A stretch of 64,000 bases of DNA from Agrypnus murinus. Its lineage: Eukaryota; Arthropoda; Insecta; Coleoptera; Elateridae. The stretch covers positions 26,474,747 to 26,538,746 of the forward strand of contig OV816024.1 in NCBI GenBank assembly GCA_929113105.1, given 5' to 3'. Below are positions 13,771 to 26,845 of this stretch, piece after piece (the first letter of the stretch is position 1; each line of letters starts with the position of its first letter). Position numbers and translations under genes: made by a program. The notes under the pieces were generated by a model, which had not been told where the DNA came from, did not search any database, and saw only the letters and a program-made list of their open reading frames with translations.

Positions 13771-16700
13771 CAAACAGCCTCCTATTCTCTAATTGGATGA
13801 AATGACTTACAAGAATCTGAACACTTTGAAATTTAAAAACGTCAATACTTTGAAGCCGTACTTCAAAAAACTTCTAAACCACCGAAGTTGTAAAACTTAG
13901 ACTTTACTGCTTCAATAACTACTTATGAAAATTTCTATACTTCAAACCTTCAGCTCTTTTAAATTTTAGAAGTCTCCCGTATCTCTATTTCTGTAATCAA
14001 AAAGCTTCAAAAGAAAAGTTGTTTTGATTTTTGCTTTAATCAATCCGAATCTGATATCGAGTTGGAATGGTTTAAAGAATGAAAATGTTATATCTTCTAT
14101 GGAATATGAACTTACAAGGCTTAATGAACTTACGGAAATTAGTTTTTAAAGATTATTTCGCCTCTAGTTTGAATCATTAAACATTATATCGATTTTTCCA
14201 TATGACTGCTAATGGGAACTATAGGTAAAGATACTCGTAGGTCATAGACTTCATAGAGTTTTTGTTAGGAGTTATTGCATTGTACGAAGTTCTAACGAAA
14301 CAAAAGTTTATAGTGCTTATGGTTTTAGATCAGCTTTTCATTAGTGCTCCAATTTTTGTGTGCAAATTAAAGAAAATATAAATGTAAATTTCAGAGTAGT
14401 ATCCCTTAGATTGAAATAAAAGAAGATATAAAATTTCCCGAGTTATGAAATTTTAGGTATTTTCATTTGTGTTAACAGCATTCGCTTATTAACCGTAAGG
14501 TTTTCATAACCTCTCCACGAACAGGGCACCCTTATTATTTTTCGTTAATGCTTTAACATTTTCCCTTCCTCCTTTTGCCCGGAAAAGCTACGCTTCGCAC
14601 AGTTTTCGGAAACGACAGGTGTACATTTACTACAGAGTGTGAGGTGTTAACTTACGTTGTCGCTTATATATATTGTGCAGATTTGAGATTTCAACCCTCT
14701 AGAGAATCAGTACAGTAGTAGTGAACGACAAAGAAGCGGCGGTGGTGCGTGTGCCAACCCAGCAACCGTATTGATTGTCGCCAACTAGGGCTGCGAGTTT
14801 CCCAGAAGTTCGCTAACACCTCAACTGCTCTCCTCTCGCTGTGTATTGTGTTCTGGCTGTTTCTTCGGCTGCACACACTACGACTTCTAATATTGGTGTC
14901 ACACGCGCCTGTCATCAATTTTCAATATATCACACTGCTTTCTGTGATGTGTATATTCAAAAGTGTCGACATGTGTTAGAGTTTGTCAAAGTAAAATACA
15001 TAAGGTTTATCCAAGAGGACTTCTACAGGATTGCGGATTGCTTCTTTCTTATTTTCAAACGCTTATCTCATCATATAAACTGAAAATAAAACGCACAAGT
15101 AGTACTTTTTATCCGTAAAAGAGTAATTTATCTCAATTTATCCTTTTTTTGAGCATCAACTTTAATTTTGAGATGATCTTTCAGTTTTGACGTTCATTTT
15201 AAGAATTTCAAAGTATACCATTTTCCTTTAATTAATTACTTACAAGAAGATTTAAACTCACTCATTGTTCTTTTATTTATTTTATACGAACTTTACAAAA
15301 GAGATGCTGGATGTTTATAAGGTTGCAAACGTGGAAATGCGGGTGCTGCTCACTTGTGCTATAATGCTTGTTAACCGTATTTTAATTAAGGAGTAACAGA
15401 TTTAATCTCTGTTAGGATTATCTCGGAAGATATATTTATAGTGTAATAAAATAATGTCATTTATAAAGAGAAACGTTAATTTAATTCCGCTGCCGTTCGT
15501 TTCGCAAGAGGAAAAAGAACAAGGAAGAAATGGCTTTCTTGACTTTTTCCAGAACTGATATGTTTTGTCATAATGTTATTGTGACGATTTCAGTTTGCTA
15601 CAGTTTTTTACTGTAGCGTATATGCGGGTTTCCTAAGCTACACGGAACTTTTTAAGAAACTTTTTTAAAGCGTTTTTGGGCATTAGGAAAGGGATGCATA
15701 AATAAATAAAATGGATGTCGCTTATATATTTAAAATTGTAATTTTATGATAAAACTAGGACTATAAAGGTTTATTTACTATTAACTTTGCTGAGTTATCG
15801 TTCTCATTAATAAAATATGTACGTTTTACAATTTTGTTTTGCCTATAGAGGAGTTGTCACAATTATTACAAGTTAGTCTTCTTTTTTTATACGTATCATT
15901 TATTAGCAATCTATAGCTTTTTCTATGGACTCCTGTAGCGAAGTTACTTGGATGACAAATTTAAGATGCTTGGGATTTATTAAATGAACCTATCATTATC
16001 ATTTTTCGAATTCATTTTCCGCAAGCTAAAATGCAATTAATATGACTCTGAAATATAATATCTTGAATTTATTTTTCAAAATTTATAAAAACCTGCACAA
16101 ACCTTATAATACAATATTTCCAAATTATTACAATTAACCTGATTTATAGATTTATTTATGACCTTATTTGACAAATAAAGAGTGTATTATGTCTCACTTA
16201 CCCTTGTAATACAAAGATGAAAAATAACATTTTTTGTTGGGAGCAAACATGCTTTAGTCTATTGACCAATTCCTTTAAATAGAGATAAGAATTTTAGTGT
16301 GGCGATGCGATTAGCAGAATTTTGAAAAATTCCCGTCTTCGTTTAATCCAAGATAAAGGATACTTATTTTTATTGTGAAATTTTGGGAAATCAAAACACC
16401 AGAGACAGCTTAAGTCAATTTTGTGTGAATGGTTAAACTTTGTAGTTAAGAGATTTGTTAAGTATAAACTATTTCGAATTAAGTGAGGATTCCGCTGAGA
16501 TTTACTATATAGTTCAGATATATGCTATATCCTTGATATATATTCTATATTTTTAAATCCACTCTGCGGCGATTGTTTAAAATCTGTTTGAAGCTTGCTT
16601 AAATGTTAAAAGTTGAACGTATATTTCTAATTCAGTTGAGATCCCTTAAAATATTTTTAAGTTTAAATAGTAGTTGAATTTGAACAACTTTAAGTGAGAG

Positions 16701-18385
16701 TTGATTTAAAACTTATCTAATCCAATTTAGTGGTTGTTATTAAATTCGGAGTTTAAAACCTGTTAGATTTAAACCAGTTCAAATTATGTGCTGATTTCTG
16801 ACTGGTTTACCTTCCGTACTTTCCAGAGTGTAATTTGAGTTTTAAGCTAATTCCGTTTTGGTTATTATACAACAAGTTTAACAGCTTTAATGACCTTCTT
16901 GGTGAAGGAAAATCTAGAAAAATCTTCTAAAGGAAGGAAAAACAAATTATCGTTTGTTCTGGTTTGAGTAGCAACTAACAAAGCTTATGCCGACAACGTG
17001 TTAATATGAACAAAAACAAAATTAGCCAGAGGAACGTCGGATGTAGTTGCTTTCTGAGAGCTAATGAAAATTTTGTTTAAATTTGTCACTATATACAAAG
17101 ATTTACATATTAAATTTTCTAAATATTTTGAAAGGTTGTAACAATTTGTAAATATAGTCATATAGTTCAATGCATTGAATTCCTTTCTTATCTTTTAGCA
17201 GAAATTCTTCAAAACTGCTATATTAAAACGGAATAATATTCTTAAAAGCTTGTGTTACAACTGGTACTCTGTTTTATGTTTATGATTGCGCTGTATCAAT
17301 AATGACTAAAGTTTAATAAAGTGTTTTTAAAAATTAATATTTAATAAGCTTTTACAATATTTTTGCCTTATATTGATTTAATTTAAAAATTGATAGATAT
17401 CAACTCTTTCTAAATTGTAAGTGGACGCATAAATTAAACATCATTTTAATTACGATTGTTTATATACAATTTGGTGGCGCCTAATACATTTTATTGCGTT
17501 TTTTTATTTTATTTTCAATTTTGCCATTCCACTCCAAGATTATTTTACATGCTGTACAATTTATTGAAAAGTATATTTGAAGCTATTAGTGTTTATAAAG
17601 AATTATTCTTTCGCGTTAAATATCAAACAATCGATCAATGTTCTGTTATTGACTGGTTGTAGAAGTGGCTGTAATAGTAGGTTAGGATGGACTTTCCAAT
17701 TGTCGTGGTGTATGTTGACCCTTACGTGAATGGCTACACTTAGGCATGGGATGTAGAAATATGCATGTGGGGTATGAATTGACACATACCGGGGTACATC
17801 TCGATCCCATATGTCCCATATAAAAGTTTGATGATAAGTGGTTTGTTTTTAATAGATAGGTGAGATTTTTGACATATTACTGATTAATGTCCATTATTTT
17901 GAAATAGTTCAAGTGAATGCAGAGTATGCTATGCGACGCACACAAGTTAAATCTTATAAATGAACTAAAACGAGAGGTTTATTATTTCAAACCGCTTTGC
18001 TTCAAATTACGTCAGAGAGCAAATAGTATAACCCATAGGAATAATTAATAATCCTAACTTTCTTACTTGGCGTCTTATAGAATACTAAGATATCCTGACT
18101 AATAACTTCGAACCTTCTAAACCACCTTTATTTACCTAAACCGGCGATTTATTACTCTAAAACCAAAACAAGTGACCAACGGTTACAAAATACATTTTCT
18201 CATGAGAAATTGTAAGATGTAAGAAACCTCTAAGCGAACGAACGACGTGAACGAATAAACTACCGCGCAGCAAGATGACTGCAAAACAGTCTGGTATATA
18301 ATGGAAATTCCGGGTGTGACAATTATATAGAGCCGATTCCCTGTTTCTTTTTAGCTTTAACTTCATTTGGGTTTATTTTTTAAAG
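13771..18385. other. AT-rich stretch without a recognisable gene
   Basis: It begins with about 190 bp of the degenerate GAAACTTT-type repeat. The frames at 14,691-15,083 on both strands share one slightly GC-richer patch, and I do not recognise a product in any of them. The remainder is very AT-rich with short frames only. Confidence 0.55.
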
Positions 18386-19437
18386 TAACCCATATTTATA
18401 TGGAACGTTCCATGTCAGCTGGGCCACCTGAATACTCAAAAATTAAAGCTACGAAAAACATATTCCAAGGGTCAATTTTTTCGTTGAAACGTTATCTTTC
18501 AAATTCAATGTCGCCCCTGAAAAATAAAATGGCGGTTCAAGATGGCGGCCAGAACATATAAACTCTGAGAAAAATTTGTTAAAAATTGATTAGGAGGCGA
18601 ACATAAGTTAGAAATAGATCATAATACAGACAAAGTGTATTATTGAGTGTATAATTAATCCTGGCCGTGCCACTATGGCGCCTAAACCGAGAATTACATG
18701 AATTTCAATAAGTCCAAATACAATGGTCAGGCATATCATTTTCACCGAATTTTGACGAACTGAACACGATCCCGTAGTCAAAATTTGCCCTGGATCTTTA
18801 AATATAACGTAAAAAGCTTGAGAGAGGCTCAAAGAAAAGCTTGAGAGAGGCTAAAAAGCTTAAATCTTGAGAGAAAATTTACTGAAAATGGGTCAAAATT
18901 ATTTTTTTCCATCCAGACGTAGCATTTTCGACGTAATTTAATGCGCTGAAAACGACCTCGAAAATGAAAATGATACGTCTAGGTCTCCATACGTCTGGAT
19001 GGTAATAAATTTAATTTTGTTCCACTTTCCGATCAATTTTTTCTCAAAATTGGCTTTTTACGTTCTCATTATGAAGGATCCAGGGCAAATTTTGACTTCA
19101 TTGAGGAGTTTTTGAGATTCATGTAATTTTCGGTTTTAGGCGCCACATTTGGTACTGCCAGGATTAATTATACACTCAATAATACACTTTGGTTGTATAT
19201 TATGATCTATTTCTAACTTATTTTCGTTTCCTAATCAATTTTTAAAAAATTTTTCTTATAGTTTATGTGGTTTGGTCGCCATTTTGTTGTTTTTCAGCAG
19301 TCACATTGCATTTGAAAGAAAACGTTTTAACGAAAAAACTGACACCCTAGAATACTTTTTTCGTAGCTTTAATTTTTGGGTATTCAGGTGGCCCAGATGA
19401 CGTGGAACGTCCTCGCTTAAAAATAAATATACAGGGT
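18386..19437. mobile_element. long foldback element 1
   Basis: An imperfect inverted repeat. The left arm (about 18,390-18,900) returns as the reverse complement at about 18,990-19,437. Diagnostic blocks are GGCCACCTGAATA with its inverse TATTCAGGTGGCC, and GATCATAATA...AATTAATCCTGG with its inverse. At the centre CCATCCAGACGTA faces TACGTCTGGATGG. The arms have diverged by substitutions and small indels, including a local duplication of GCTTGAGAGAGGCT near 18,820-18,850. No coding capacity is visible. It resembles a non-autonomous DNA transposon with very long terminal inverted repeats. Confidence 0.8.
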
Positions 19438-20204
19438 CTTCATTAATTTTGGAACCGGCTTAATATCTTCAAAACTATTAACTGGATTAAATTGAAATTT
19501 GGGGTGTGCATTTTATAAATTAATATCTATTGTACCTAATTTTTTCACATGCTTTGCATCGTTACTTTACGAGATACACAGCCAACTTGATTTTTTTTAA
19601 ATAGCAATGGGGGTCAGATTTGACATCATTTGAAAGCTTATTTTTTTCTGAGTACCATTATGTAATGCACGTGTTGTATCATTTTGACAAAAATCGCCAA
19701 AAAAATTAAAATCAACGAAACATGTTTTATCCACAAAATCAAAAATGTTGAATAAATTAAAAATTAAAATATCTAGTGATCTTACAAAATTCATAGAAAT
19801 GTCAAAAGTTACACATTGACAGTAAGGAAATTGTCAAATATGCTTAAATTAAGCGAAAAACCTTTTTAAGTAATAAATTTAATTTTGTGGATGAAACATG
19901 TTTCGTTGATTTTAATTTTTTTGGCGATTTTTGTCAAAATGATACAACACGTGCATTACATAATGGTACTCAGAAAAAAAAAAGCTTTCAAATGATGTCA
20001 AATTTGACCCCCATTGCTATTTAAAAAAAATCAAGTTGGCTGTGTATCTCGTAAAGTAACAATGCAAAGCAGGTGAAAAAATTAGGTATAATAGATATTA
20101 ATTTATAAAATGCACACCTCAAATTTCAATTTAATCCAGTTAATAGTTTTGAAGATATTAAGCCGGTTCCAAACTTAATGAAGACCCTGTATTTTTAAGC
20201 GAGG
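19411..20204. mobile_element. long foldback element 2 (ACAGGGTC...GACCCTGT)
   Basis: Left arm about 19,411-19,739, right arm about 19,882-20,204, loop about 140 bp. The inverted ends read ACAGGGTCTTCATTAA and TTAATGAAGACCCTGT. Matching blocks include CATGTTTC with GAAACATG and the AATTTTTTTGGCGATTTTTG segment. The inverted match extends outwards into the CCTCGCTTAAAAA text shared with element 1, so the two elements overlap or are nested. Arm similarity is clearly higher than in element 1, suggesting a younger insertion. The short minus frame at 19,597-19,794 is a by-product of the arm. Confidence 0.85.
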
Positions 20205-20420
20205 AGTCGGGATATCCGAACATGCCTTGTATCTTAAAGCACCGATTGCTATGATAATTTGGCAGAATCTTACTAGAGTTTAGCCGAATTTGGTGAAATT
20301 CCTCACCCAGTAGAGATCCTTATCCTGCCAAACATCGCATTGACACAGGACCCAACGGTTTTACTTCCTTATCTAAGAAAAAAGACGTGTTTTTAATTCT
20401 TCCCCTCTATGAAAAATTAC

Positions 20421-20497
20421 CAGCTCGGCTGGGGATCGAACTTGCGGCCGTTGGATTATGAAGTAAACACGCTAAGCACTAATCCACCGAAGTTGGA
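20421..20497 (-). repeat. tRNA-derived SINE head or tRNA pseudogene
   Basis: On the minus strand there is an A-box-like GGATTAGTGCTTAGCG, an anticodon-loop-like TTCATAA (CAT, methionine-type), and a B box AGTTCGATCCCC, followed by AGCCGAG, the 3' half of an acceptor stem. The 5' acceptor half mispairs at two or more positions and the anticodon stem is poor, so this is not a working tRNA gene. It is most likely the RNA polymerase III promoter head of a SINE. The body of the SINE was not delimited. Confidence 0.55.
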
Positions 20498-22796
20498 AAG
20501 TTACCCATATATTACCGAAAGTAAGTTAAATTTAGCGTATCTTAGCCACTGAAGCAATTTGATGTGATAATTTTATTGAGACATATGTTTTATGTGCAAT
20601 GAAATTCATTTTCGTTCATAGTGGTTCCATAAGAGATCCTAATTTGATTTTAGTACAAACGTTCGCTTGCTTCTGGAGTAAAGAGCTTCAGAATTCTCAG
20701 TAGCCTAGAGGTACTGTTTTTAGTTTCGCTTTCTAGAACAGGCTAAAAACAGCTACAAAAACTAGTAATTTTTGAAATGTAATTTGTAAATTTATAGTTC
20801 ACTCTTTTTACAATTTAATTATAAAGTTTAAGAGCAGTTTGTTCGTCTTGGTATCGTGTAGGTAACAGAATTTTCTACGTTTTATATGATCATCTTGATA
20901 CATAATTGCCTGGCGTGATCGCATAGTTTTAAAGGTTAAATTCCCTGGTGGATACACTTTTATTTTTCGTTTTTGTGCCTTAAAAGTTAGCTTTTAGTTT
21001 AAATTAATTATTCTATGTTTCCTTTTTTGCAATTGGCAATGGTTATTGATTAGTATGAGCTAAATTATTTTGTATTTTTCTTTGTCATCGTATTAAATTA
21101 ATTTTTTACTTGCTTAATGTTGCTAACAATTTTTTCTGCTTTTTTTTGTATTTTCCAGAAAGCAAATGAATTTGCTATATTCTCGCTTGTATTTTCAGTA
21201 TAGACCAATATTAGATGTTCAGAGTCTTTTATTATTGTTAAACGATCTCCTTCTGATTCGATTTGAATACAAAAATATACTATACTAGCATTCGTTTGAA
21301 ATGGGCCACTACAGAAACTGCGATTTTATATCGTGGAAATAATTATTTGTGTCTTCACTGAATTGGTAGTGTTGTAAAATCAATTCCATTTGTTGCTAAG
21401 TATATTAGCCAAGATCAACCAATAACACATTGGTTAGTGAGCTAGTCTTCGTTGTGATAAACCACTGTCCAACATTCCAACAGCGCGTTTGAGTTCTGAC
21501 GCTTCCAACTGTCTATAAGGCGTCCTTTCTGTAGGCTTTTGCGCTTTTTGTATTTAATTGTTGTAACCTGGTAAAAATTGTTGCAGCACCTGGTGATTAA
21601 TAAGTTAGAAATATTGTCAGCTAAATAAGGCCAGAAATATTGTAATAATATGATGGCAGAGTAAATTGACACATATTTTAGGGTAAAACAAATTCTTGAT
21701 ATTTAAATGAAAGTTTTTCAGGCGATTTGCATATATATAAAACTTCCAATAGTTTTTTCTAAGCAGGTTGTTGTTGATAAGGTTCCATTTACAAGCCCCA
21801 AAAAGTCTACACATTTTGGTGTACTAGTTCCAAAATGCAACTTCCATGAACAAAAAGCTGTTTTTAAAATAATGTTTATTCTTTACTTATTTTTGCAGTA
21901 TTTGCCACTGATAGTCACATTCTTGAACTAATACTTTCAAAATATTTTGCATTTTGGAATCTGCTATCCGTGCGTTTCTCCACTCGGAATCTTTTTTCGG
22001 AAGTTTGATTATGATTTTCTTATTTAGAGGTTGTGCAATTTCTGTTGTAGATCTGCTTCAAATAGTAAGTGGTTTGTGAGGAGCAGTCGCGCGCTTTTCG
22101 CGTAGTTTCTTCATTGCTGCTTTTATTTCTCCATTGATGATTCTTATTGCAAGATATTTTGATCTGCTACATTGATGTTTTCTTAAGGTACCTAAGTATA
22201 TTGGTGAAACTTTATGGATCGAAATGTTCGATGGGTTCGCTCGGTCCTAACTTTCTTTGCCTTTGTGACCTGATATCGCGTTCTATTCGCAGATTCGATC
22301 CGGGTGCTAGGATTTTTATTCTGTACGAGCGAAGGTGAGGTAAAACATTGTAATAAAATACCTTTTAAGATTTAGCGAGGAATTTTTAATAAGACATATA
22401 GGCGGAAGAAAGTTTAATAAGAACGTATAATTATTTTTCAAACACTCAATTGATATTCAAGTCTTAGGCAATTAAATGTAATATTTAATTTGTCATGCAG
22501 TGAAGAATGAATGACCTTCAAACATCAAATCCAAAGCCCGTGCAATTAATAGCGTCTTTCCAACAGAAATTCAGGAAAAAGAGAATAAGTAATAGATAAA
22601 AGCATCAATATTCTCCCTAGTGACTGGTGATGTGCAGTAACGCTTTTTCACAATAACGTGGTCTCAGCAAAGAAAATAAAAATAAACAATAACTAATAAT
22701 AATAAACAATATTTCAACAATATAAACGATATTAAAATCTTTCAACTCTTATTATTATTTTCGTGTCAAAGCTTATGAAAAATAATTAACAAATCC
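20498..22796. other. AT-rich stretch without a recognisable gene
   Basis: Only short frames on both strands, for example 21442-21672 and 21707-21931, with no domain, splice or promoter support. Confidence 0.55.
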
Positions 22797-23907
22797 GTCT
22801 TGTAGAACTCGTATAGGAGAATTATGGCGGCAAGCAAGGGTTTGTCGATACACCAGAACAATACGAATATTAAACACTCAATGATGGAAGGCTATGGCTA
22901 GACTGTAAGAACTGCAGTCGATTTAAAACAAGGCTGTTTTTTGTTCCAGTTCTTTTGAGAGTTCTACTGGGCCGATTTACGTGATTCTTATTTTATATTG
23001 ACGCTTTCACTGTGTGCATTAGTATTTTTAATATTTTTAATTTTTAAATAAAAAAATTTAAAAAAATTATTTCCAGAAAAGCCATCCACTTGCAACGCCC
23101 TCTTATTAGTTCCCAGCGTGTAAACCTTTGGAATTGCGCTTAATAGACAAACCATTTCCATCACTAGCATCTAGGGGTTGAAGTCGCCGATATGAGCTGT
23201 AGCTGTTTCTAGCAGTTGTAACTTTATATTTCAGTGGTTATAATACTCGAAAAAATATAAAGATCTTAAAATAGTAAACAAAAATCAATTCAAAATAGGT
23301 AAAATAGTACTAAAATTACCACATGAATGATAAGAGAATAAGAATAATTATTTTCTGAAATTGTGAAGTTATAGAAAATTTAAAACAACAATATTTAATT
23401 TTTAGGTTAGTTCACTACGTACATAACTATAATAACTGCAATAAACGTATCTATAAAATAGTATTTGCAACAAAATTCAATAAATTTATGTTATAAACAT
23501 ACTACTTATTTATTAATAATTCTTGTAACTAAACAATTTTGGTTTGAAATAACAGTTTCAACTTGCATGAAAACGTACAGTAACGGAATATTTGACTGTC
23601 GATTTCAAACACATATTTTTCATCAGTCGTGTTTTTGAAATACTAATAAAGGTGTTCAAGAAATTTGTTAAACAAGATCTGTAGATTTTATTCTCATCAT
23701 TTCTGTATTTAAACGCGGGCAGTATTTAAAAGTGCTACAATAAATTAATTACAAATGCTAGAAATAGCTAGAGCATGTCGACGGCTACAGCCCCTGCAGT
23801 CTAACCTTCCATCATACATCCTTGAGTGTTTAATATTCGAATTGTTCTGATATATAGACAAACCCTTGCATGCCGTCATAGCTCTCCTTTACGAGTTCTA
23901 CAAGACC
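22797..23907. repeat. imperfect inverted repeat with about 890-bp spacer
   Basis: Left arm about 22,797-22,905; right arm about 23,797-23,907 as reverse complement. Shared blocks are GTCTTGTAGAACTCGTA, CAAGGGTTTGTC and CGAATATTAAACACTCA. A second, inner inverted match links about 23,172-23,217 with about 23,755-23,800. A direct repeat GAGAGTTCTACTGGG occurs at about 22,957 and about 24,004. No coding sequence is seen. It is probably a non-autonomous transposon or nested copies. Confidence 0.6.
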
Positions 23908-24344
23908 GCTTTGATATTATATTTTCTTTAGATTTTTATACCATAAATTTAAAATACTTTATACCTATTTAAAACACAAGGCTTATTATTGTTACGCTTC
24001 GTTTGAGAGTTCTACTGGGTCGATCTACGCAATCCCAAGTTAAAGGTTTTATGATGTAGATTTGGCAGGTATTTTTAGTTTTGCGAGTTTTTAATTATTT
24101 ATATTTTTAAAGGCGTTATTTGTAATCGATGCATTTCTATACGCTCGAGACCGATTGTTCACTTACACCGAAATCAAGCGAATCCCTTGAAGTAATTTCA
24201 CTTTCATCAGAATCAGAATTTTTTGAATCAGACAAATCAGACTTAGAGGAAAGAAACATGCAAGAAACAAAATGAAATATAAAGCTGAAATTAGAAAAAT
24301 ATTATGTAATGTTTTACGACTCCTGATGGTACATTGGACGAATT

Positions 24345-24557
24345 TTGGATATTGATAAAGAAAAATTCTTCAAAGATTTGGAAAACTTCCTACAGCCGAA
24401 GGAAGACGACATTCAGAAAGTTGATTCGGATTTTATATTTGATGGTCCTGTAAATTTTACTGGAGTTTACCCATTCAAAATCAGTCGTTCGAATGGGGTC
24501 TCAATTAACAGGTTATACAAAGACTTGAAAAAAAATTTGAAGGAGTTTCTATTTTAA
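24345..24557 (+). CDS. short unrecognised frame, possibly an exon remnant
   Basis: Seventy codons, opening at a TTG rather than an ATG and ending at TAA. The text is acidic and lysine-rich. A separate upstream segment in the same frame (about 24,160-24,270) is rich in Ser/Glu/Asp and ends at a stop. I do not recognise a family. It could be a piece of a decayed transposon gene or chance, and I give it little weight. Confidence 0.15.
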   Translation: MDIDKEKFFKDLENFLQPKEDDIQKVDSDFIFDGPVNFTGVYPFKISRSNGVSINRLYKDLKKNLKEFLF

Positions 24558-24939
24558 TTAAAACTTATCAGTATTTTAAATTCTTTTTGAATTTTATTTA
24601 CTGCCGTGCATTGTGATTCTCACTTTTCAAATAAATTTTTGTTATTTATTTCAATGTGTCTGTTTTGTATTTCTTAGAGTCGATCCATCTGATGATATAT
24701 TTTTTAAAGTTCTTCTTTTCACGTATTCGGTTCGCAGTTACTTTAACAGCACTTAAAAATGTAATGTACATACTATATTATGATTAAATAGAAAACTATT
24801 TTTTACAGATCATTCTTTATTTGTGAGGAATTTTGTTTACATTTTTCTTAGTGGAGCTACGACTTTTTGCAAAATTATCAATAAAACCAATAACAATAAA
24901 ACACCTTTTATTCAAAGACACCCACTGCTAAAATCATGC

Positions 24940-25150
24940 ATGGAATACGGAAATAAACACGGCAATAGGGAAATTAATGCAGCAATACAAAAATAAATAC
25001 GGTAATACGGATATAAATACGGCGATACGGAAATAGAGACGGGAATACAGCAATACAGACGAAAATAAAGGAATAAAAACGGCAATACGGGAATAACAAG
25101 TGAAAATACGGGAATAAAGACAGTTATTGCCGTAAAGCGGCAATAGGTGT
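24940..25150. repeat. degenerate minisatellite (AATACGGAAATAAATACGGC-like)
   Basis: Variants of GGCAATACGG and GGAATAAA alternate every 10-25 bases for about 210 bp. The overlapping tyrosine/proline-rich minus-strand frames here are products of the repeat, not genes. Confidence 0.85.
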
Positions 25151-25184
25151 ACATAATTTTTGGGAGTGAGAGACCCCTCGGTTT

Positions 25185-26320
25185 TCGACTTTAGACTTAA
25201 AGAGTGGTTATTGGCAAGTTGAGATAGAACCTGAAGACCGGGAGAAGACCGCTTTCACTATTTGTTGGACTATGGCAGTTTACGGTTATGCCTTTCGGTC
25301 TATTAATGGTCCGTTACATTACAGGTTGGCGTGGAAGACTTGCCTGGTATATGGTATATCTAGATGATGTGATTGTAATAGGAAAGTCATTCAACGAACA
25401 TCTGAAAGGAAGTGTAATACCTCGGGCACGTCGTATCACAAAATTGGGTGGCAGTCGACTTCAATAAAACTCGTGCAGTTCAAGAGTGGCGAACACCGAG
25501 AGATAAACATCAAGTTCGTAGTTTTCTTGGGTTTATGTACCTACAGTCGTTTCGTTCCTGGGTTTGCCAATATAACGAAACCGCCCACAAGGTTAACGGA
25601 AGATGGGCGCGAGTATGTTTGGAGCGGGAAGTGCGAAATAGCTTTCCAACAGTTGAAGCGTGCCCTGACAACAGCAACAATATTGAGCTATCCACGGACT
25701 GAAGGGACATTCATACTTGACACAGGTGCAAGTATTCTGGGCATTGGGGGTGTACTTTCTCAGATACCGGATGGACAAAAAAGGTCATCGGCTATTTTAA
25801 CAAGGCTTTCTCGAAAGCCAAACAGAATTATCGTGTGACCAGGAAAGAATTATTAGCTGTCGTGAAGTCCGTTGAGCACTGCACACATTTGTACGGACGG
25901 AAGTTTTTCTTGAGGACGGGCCATGCCGCATTGAAATGGCTCCTGCAATTCCGTAATACTGAAGGTCAGTTCGCAAGGTGGATTGGACGATTACAAGGAT
26001 TTGATTTTGACACGGAACATCGAGCGGCTGCCAGCCATCAAAATGCCGACGCTCTTTCAAGAAGACCCTATCCGACGAATTGCCGTCATTTCTCTCGTCT
26101 GGAAGGTTTGCCAGATATTGAGAACTACCATCGTCAACGACTATTGGTTGCCTGAAGGATTACAACGACAGCAGGAGGATCATCCCAAATAAAAAAATGA
26201 TACCGGAATGGCACCATGTGGGAGAAAGGCCTGCCTGGGAAGCTGTCAGCCCTTCCAATAAAACTCTAAAAGCATATTGGGAATCATTTGAAACATGTTG
26301 GGAGTCATCTTTAGAGGTAC
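25185..26320 (+). pseudogene. Ty3/gypsy retrotransposon pol remnant (RT-RNase H)
   Basis: Broken plus-strand frames give successive pol blocks. TLDLKSGYWQVEIEPEDREK is reverse transcriptase motif A. After a deletion comes YLDDVIVIGKSF, the catalytic YxDD box, near 25,360. About 50 further residues are missing, then RAVQEWRTPRDKHQVRSFL begins the thumb/connection, with FILDTGAS where RNase H has its first acidic residue. VTRKELLAVVKSVEH carries its glutamate. The third acidic residue is lost (RTGHAALKWL instead of RTDHAALKWL), followed by HQNADALSRRP. The linker AWEAVSPSNKTLKAYW, usual before integrase, ends the block near 26,320. Integrase is absent. Several frameshifts and deletions make it inactive. 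A matching 3' LTR follows. Confidence 0.88.
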
Positions 26321-26387
26321 GGACGTGAAAATCTTAGTCTGCAGCTTCGACCCACAGCCCGCGTCAAGGACAACAAAGAGAGTGGAC

Positions 26388-26444
26388 TGTTATTTCTACC
26401 GTGATGGAACGTGTAGTCGAGGTGCGAACTGTTGATATCGTCAC
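26388..26444 (+). pseudogene. CCCH zinc-finger remnant at the end of the gypsy element
   Basis: In one frame: C, seven residues, C, five residues, C, three positions, H (CYFYRDGTC then SRGANC, one stop codon, then YRH). That is the classical C-x7-C-x5-C-x3-H spacing of an RNA-binding CCCH finger. It lies just upstream of the polypurine tract and LTR, so it was probably the C-terminal end of the element's polyprotein. The internal stop shows decay. Confidence 0.5.
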
Positions 26445-26512
26445 GACCCTTTCTACAGGAACTAGAGAATAAAACCTGTTCTGGGACAAAACAAACTTGA
26501 AGATGGAGGCAG

Positions 26513-26845
26513 TGTAATGAACGGGTGAAACCCCTATGCACTGCTGGTGAACATTCCAGATTGGCGGCGGAATTTATGACGCATCAACGAAGAGTCTAAC
26601 GCTTTCCAGCAAATTTTGTATAGTGTATATAAGCGCCACCGTGAGGTAAGTGGGGTTTAGTCAACTAACCAAACGCATTCGCGCATCGTGGATAATATAA
26701 ATATCAATGTAAAATAAATCTTGTGCAAATTAAATAAGTCTAAATTTGTTAATAGTTGTTTGTAATTAGTGTTAGTGTAAATATTTTCTCTTGATAATAG
26801 ACCATTATAACAGCACCTTTAGTATTATTTAGAAAGAACGTTACA
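26513..26845 (+). repeat. Ty3/gypsy 3' LTR with polypurine tract
   Basis: Starts TGTAATG and ends GTTACA, immediately after the purine-rich GAAGATGGAGGCAG. It contains a TATA box (TATATAAG at 26,626) and a polyadenylation signal (AATAAA at 26,713), in the order expected for U3-R-U5. Length is about 333 bp. No matching 5' LTR was found upstream in this window, so the element is 5'-truncated. Confidence 0.75.

Noticed and set aside
14691..15083. Cluster of frames in a GC-richer patch
   Set aside because: Three mutually overlapping frames on two strands with no domain; likely chance from base composition.
20421..20497. Functional methionine tRNA gene
   Set aside because: A and B boxes are present, but the acceptor and anticodon stems mispair; better explained as a SINE head.
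24912..25154. Two minus-strand frames rich in Tyr/Leu/Pro/Phe that look like membrane repeats
   Set aside because: They are translations of the AATACGG minisatellite in two frames at once.
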